From Alphaproteobacteria bacterium (GTDB taxonomy: Bacteria > Pseudomonadota > Alphaproteobacteria > Micavibrionales > Micavibrionaceae), in assembly GCA_002701555.1 (NCBI GenBank), contig NZVS01000081.1:1-6392 (forward strand): DNA of 6,392 bases, read 5' to 3'. Positions 3,925 through 6,392 of this stretch are shown in pieces (position 1 is the stretch's first letter; each line of letters opens with the position of its first letter). Under the pieces are notes generated by a model. It was not told the origin of the DNA and made no database searches. It was given only the letters and a program-made list of their open reading frames with translations. A program made the translations under genes and the position numbers.

Positions 3925-6392
3925 TTATTCAAAAACCTGATAAGGTGTGTTTTTGAGACCTGTTTCGATTGGCCCGTTCCCTAACTTGCCAAGCTCGTCA
4001 CGCCCCCAGCACCAAAGTGTATTATCATTTTTGATACCGCAGCTAAACTCTTCACCAGTTGCAATTTTTTTCCAGTCATCCGTTGATGTGACTGCTTGAG
4101 GAGTATCATGGCTTGAGCCAGCACCACTATTTCCAAGCTGTCCCCGGTTATTCGCTCCCCAACAATAAGCTTTATTGTTGTCGCGTATAGCACAGGTGTG
4201 CTCGTTTCCGACATCAACGTCTATCCAGTCAAAGCCACCGGCTACAGCATACGGGGTAATTTCAGGGCCTGCATCAGCATCGCCAAGCTTTCCGTTATTG
4301 CCCCCTCCCCAGCAGAGCATGGTATTATCTGTTTTTAAAGCACAAGCGTGATAATCATCTACTGTGATTGATTTAAACGGACCTGAATCTGCAACCTTCA
4401 CCGGCACGTCACTGTTAGTACCCGAGCCATTACCAAGGATACCGTAGTCTTGAGCCCCCCAGCACCATGCGGATCCGTCGTCTTCCTTAATAGCACAGTT
4501 AGCTGTTGCACCAGCATCCATATCGATCCAGGGACCTGGCTCGGCAATGATTTCGGGATCAGTCACATATTGTGTTGTTGGTCCACCACCAAGCACACCT
4601 GTTGCATTCCACGCATCTGACCTACCCCAGCAATATATATCTCCCGATGTGTTAAGCCCACACCCATGATAGTAGCCCACTGATAGTTTTTGCCACGTAT
4701 CTGTACTGTAAATATCTTTGGGCACTTCCGGATTACTTCCTCCATGGTTTTCATAGGTTGCTGTTTGACCCTCGTTTTCAAGTCCCCAGCACCATGCAGA
4801 TTGATCAGCTTTAATTGCACAGCTTGTTGCTTCACCTACGTAAACACTGGTCCATGGTCCATTATCTATCAATTGAGGTATATCTGAATTGCTTTGCCCT
4901 GATCCATTCCCAAGCCTCTCATACTGGTCGCTTCCCCAGCACCATAATGTTCCGTCACCTTGAACACCACAGGCATGGTCATCAGCAAGAGAGATATCCA
5001 CCCAGCCATCTGGAGATGTGCTTATCAGCCAATCCACAGGACTTTCATCTGTGCCAATTGTTAGCTGGATCAGCCGATCTGCCGCACCGCTGGTGGCCTG
5101 AATAATAATTTCATCGCGAGGCTTTATGGTGCCGGATGTTACAGGACGACCATTATTTATACGGATTGCCGGGTCCCCATCACCCGAAAGTGAGAAAGGT
5201 ACCGCCTGATTAATTCCGTAAACTGTAAAACTTTCTGAAAATTCAAGTATGTCAGGTATTTCCTGCAAAACTTTTGTCAAGGTTAAGGTGTCTGCCGGAT
5301 ATTCCGGATTAGTATCTGCAGCAGGCATTGGCACATCTATGTTATGCTTGCGCACACATCTGGTATATAGCTCTGAATCAGCATCATACACATTAGAATC
5401 ATCACAATTTCCGCTTGTCACATCTGTGTCGCAGGCCGAGCCAAAATTTAGAGAGTTATTAGGATCTATAGTTGATGTCCAATAAAATCCGTTAAAAGCC
5501 GGATTTAACGCAGAAACATTCCTTATCATATCCATCTCTGGCTGTGACGGAAGATACCAATTATCATATCCATCCAGGATCAGGTCGAAGCAATATTTAG
5601 CTGCGAGGGCGTCATCACCTAAATAGCTAACCATTAGCGCCGTGTTTTCATTACCCTCAGAAGACACTGCATCGCTCATATATTCACTTACAACATTGAT
5701 AGAAATACGAGGATCACCAGCAGGATTACCACTGCAAGTCGGTTCATCTGGATTAGTTGTACAACCAGCCTTTTGTACTATTAATTGACCATCAGCTGGT
5801 CCACCACCAGGGCCTGTGCAGTCGGCGATCATATACCCTCCGCCACTGTCCTGTCCTGCCGAACAACTTCCATCTATTGTTTCAGCATGTAGATAGGCTT
5901 TGTGTGAAAGGGTACCGTCACTCACAGTTAAATAAGCACCCCAGCTACCGGGGACAGATGACACGGCACCTACTGAGAGTGTACAGCTATTAGCTTCCGA
6001 GGCTTGAAGAGAGACACCTGACAAACAGCTTGAGCCGGTCGGGTCAAGCTGAAACCTGCTTTTGAATGCACCTGTTAGGTAAGTTGATACATCCGTGGAG
6101 AGGACTGCCGAGTTAGAACTGCCTTTGTTTGTGACAGTAATGGTTCTGAAAGGCGAGCTTCCGCCCGATATTTCAAAATCAAAGCTGTCCGCGGGGCTGA
6201 ATTTGAAAATAACTGTTTCCGAAGTTTCATTTAACGCTCTCCAGTTTCCACCATTACAGACTTCAAACTCATCTGTGGAACTGTTGAAGCGCACATTTGA
6301 TACATCGGCAGGGTCGCAAGACGAGCTTCCATCATTATCGGCAAATTTATAGCCTTCGCTCTCAAGCGTTGGCGCACTCGCCAATGGCAGCC
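3925..6392 (-). CDS. Large exported protein with Ig-like regions, a DUF1566/Lcl-C-like domain and a C-terminal RCC1 propeller (5' end outside window)
   Basis: The frame is open to the right edge. Residues are numbered here from the TTG codon at 6384, giving 819, but the codons before it read Leu-Pro, so LPLASAPT looks like the end of a signal peptide (ASA cleavage) and that TTG is probably internal. Residues 23-48 carry a C..VRFNSSTDEFEVCNGGNW element seen in many surface and fibre-like proteins. Residues 56-170 look like a beta-sandwich (TVTNKGSSNSAVLS; SCTLSVGA). Residues 199-347 match DUF1566/Lcl-C: AAKYCFDLILDGYDNWYLPS, FYWTST, TRCVR. Residues 380-456 form a second Ig-like region (FTVYGIN, IRINNG, TSGTI, LTIGTD). 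Residues 461-819 are seven RCC1-type repeats. All 26 cysteines sit in exported-type regions and the number is even, fitting disulphide bonding outside the cytoplasm. The role is unknown; surface binding or adhesion is an inference. Confidence 0.88.
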   Translation of the reverse strand, partial: LPLASAPTLESEGYKFADNDGSSSCDPADVSNVRFNSSTDEFEVCNGGNWRALNETSETVIFKFSPADSFDFEISGGSSPFRTITVTNKGSSNSAVLSTDVSTYLTGAFKSRFQLDPTGSSCLSGVSLQASEANSCTLSVGAVSSVPGSWGAYLTVSDGTLSHKAYLHAETIDGSCSAGQDSGGGYMIADCTGPGGGPADGQLIVQKAGCTTNPDEPTCSGNPAGDPRISINVVSEYMSDAVSSEGNENTALMVSYLGDDALAAKYCFDLILDGYDNWYLPSQPEMDMIRNVSALNPAFNGFYWTSTIDPNNSLNFGSACDTDVTSGNCDDSNVYDADSELYTRCVRKHNIDVPMPAADTNPEYPADTLTLTKVLQEIPDILEFSESFTVYGINQAVPFSLSGDGDPAIRINNGRPVTSGTIKPRDEIIIQATSGAADRLIQLTIGTDESPVDWLISTSPDGWVDISLADDHACGVQGDGTLWCWGSDQYERLGNGSGQSNSDIPQLIDNGPWTSVYVGEATSCAIKADQSAWCWGLENEGQTATYENHGGSNPEVPKDIYSTDTWQKLSVGYYHGCGLNTSGDIYCWGRSDAWNATGVLGGGPTTQYVTDPEIIAEPGPWIDMDAGATANCAIKEDDGSAWCWGAQDYGILGNGSGTNSDVPVKVADSGPFKSITVDDYHACALKTDNTMLCWGGGNNGKLGDADAGPEITPYAVAGGFDWIDVDVGNEHTCAIRDNNKAYCWGANNRGQLGNSGAGSSHDTPQAVTSTDDWKKIATGEEFSCGIKNDNTLWCWGRDELGKLGNGPIETGLKNTPYQVFE
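3928..5004 (-). repeat. Seven tandem RCC1-type repeats (predicted seven-bladed beta-propeller)
   Basis: Repeat units begin at 5004, 4854, 4695, 4530, 4377, 4227 and 4074. Each starts with an aromatic residue (W, or F in the fifth) and has the pattern W.....G..H.C.....D.....CWG....G.LGNG. The pitch is 50-55 residues. Each unit has two cysteines ten residues apart (eleven in the fourth). At DNA level the CWG codons give a recurring plus-strand CCCCAGCA-like string, but the repeats are otherwise well diverged, so the duplication is old. Seven units make a complete propeller, as in eukaryotic RCC1. Ran exchange activity is not implied in a bacterium. Confidence 0.9.
5344..5790 (-). other. DUF1566 / Lcl C-terminal-like domain within the large exported protein
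   Basis: The stretch begins DGQLIVQKAGC and ends TRCVRKH. Diagnostic pieces are AAKYC.....DGYDNWYLPSQPEMDMI, FYWTSTIDPN and the closing RCVR. Such domains occur in secreted and surface proteins, including the Legionella collagen-like adhesin. An insertion with three Asp/Cys-rich turns (about residues 316-335) lies between the YWTST and RCVR pieces. Confidence 0.75.

Noticed and set aside
3928..5004. Recurring CCCCAGCA strings as a DNA repeat array or CRISPR-like element
   Set aside because: They are the codons of the conserved CWG residues in the protein repeats. The spacing is about 150-165 bp and the DNA between them is diverged coding sequence.
3981..6352. Several ORFs of 65-96 codons on both strands inside the RCC1-protein gene
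   Set aside because: They are shadow frames produced by the composition and repeats of the real gene. None has a domain, signal or ribosome site.

Overview
The window looks like ordinary chromosome of an AT-rich Gram-negative bacterium, most likely an alphaproteobacterium. The QueF protein reads like the short alphaproteobacterial type, for example its HGAFHEDC, GGYWYPRGGIPIDVF and YRGRG stretches. The window also holds an outer-membrane-type lipoprotein, a glutathione-dependent xi-class GST and a large exported cysteine-rich protein. I see no tRNA, rRNA, transposase, integrase, CRISPR array or phage gene.

Layout from left to right. (1) A minus-strand pair: the 5' part of a gene for a membrane-anchored protein runs off the left edge (1-242), and the PlsC-like acyltransferase gene (229-1041) lies upstream of it, overlapping by 14 bp. 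(2) An AT-rich divergent spacer of 95 bp carries a strong inverted repeat over the acyltransferase start codon. (3) queF on plus (1137-1601). (4) A minus-strand lipoprotein with an HExxH metallopeptidase motif and an EF-hand-like loop (1583-2842), whose tail overlaps the tail of queF by 19 bp. (5) A second divergent spacer of about 110 bp. (6) A glutathionyl-hydroquinone reductase on plus (2954-3922). (7) A large minus-strand exported protein (3925 to beyond the right edge) with Ig-like regions, a DUF1566/Lcl-C-type domain and a C-terminal seven-repeat RCC1 propeller. Its reading frame is still open at the right edge, so its true start lies outside the window.

Apart from the overlapping left-hand pair, the strand changes at every gene. 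Most genes therefore probably have their own promoters, and I find no common pathway. queF serves tRNA queuosine synthesis, the acyltransferase acts on membrane lipid, the reductase detoxifies quinone-glutathione adducts, and two products are exported. Both tail-to-tail junctions are extremely tight (19 bp overlap and 2 bp gap). I did not find a convincing new multi-gene system. The items most worth a second look are the hairpin or leaderless start of the acyltransferase gene, the HExxH lipoprotein, and the cysteine-laddered RCC1/DUF1566 protein.
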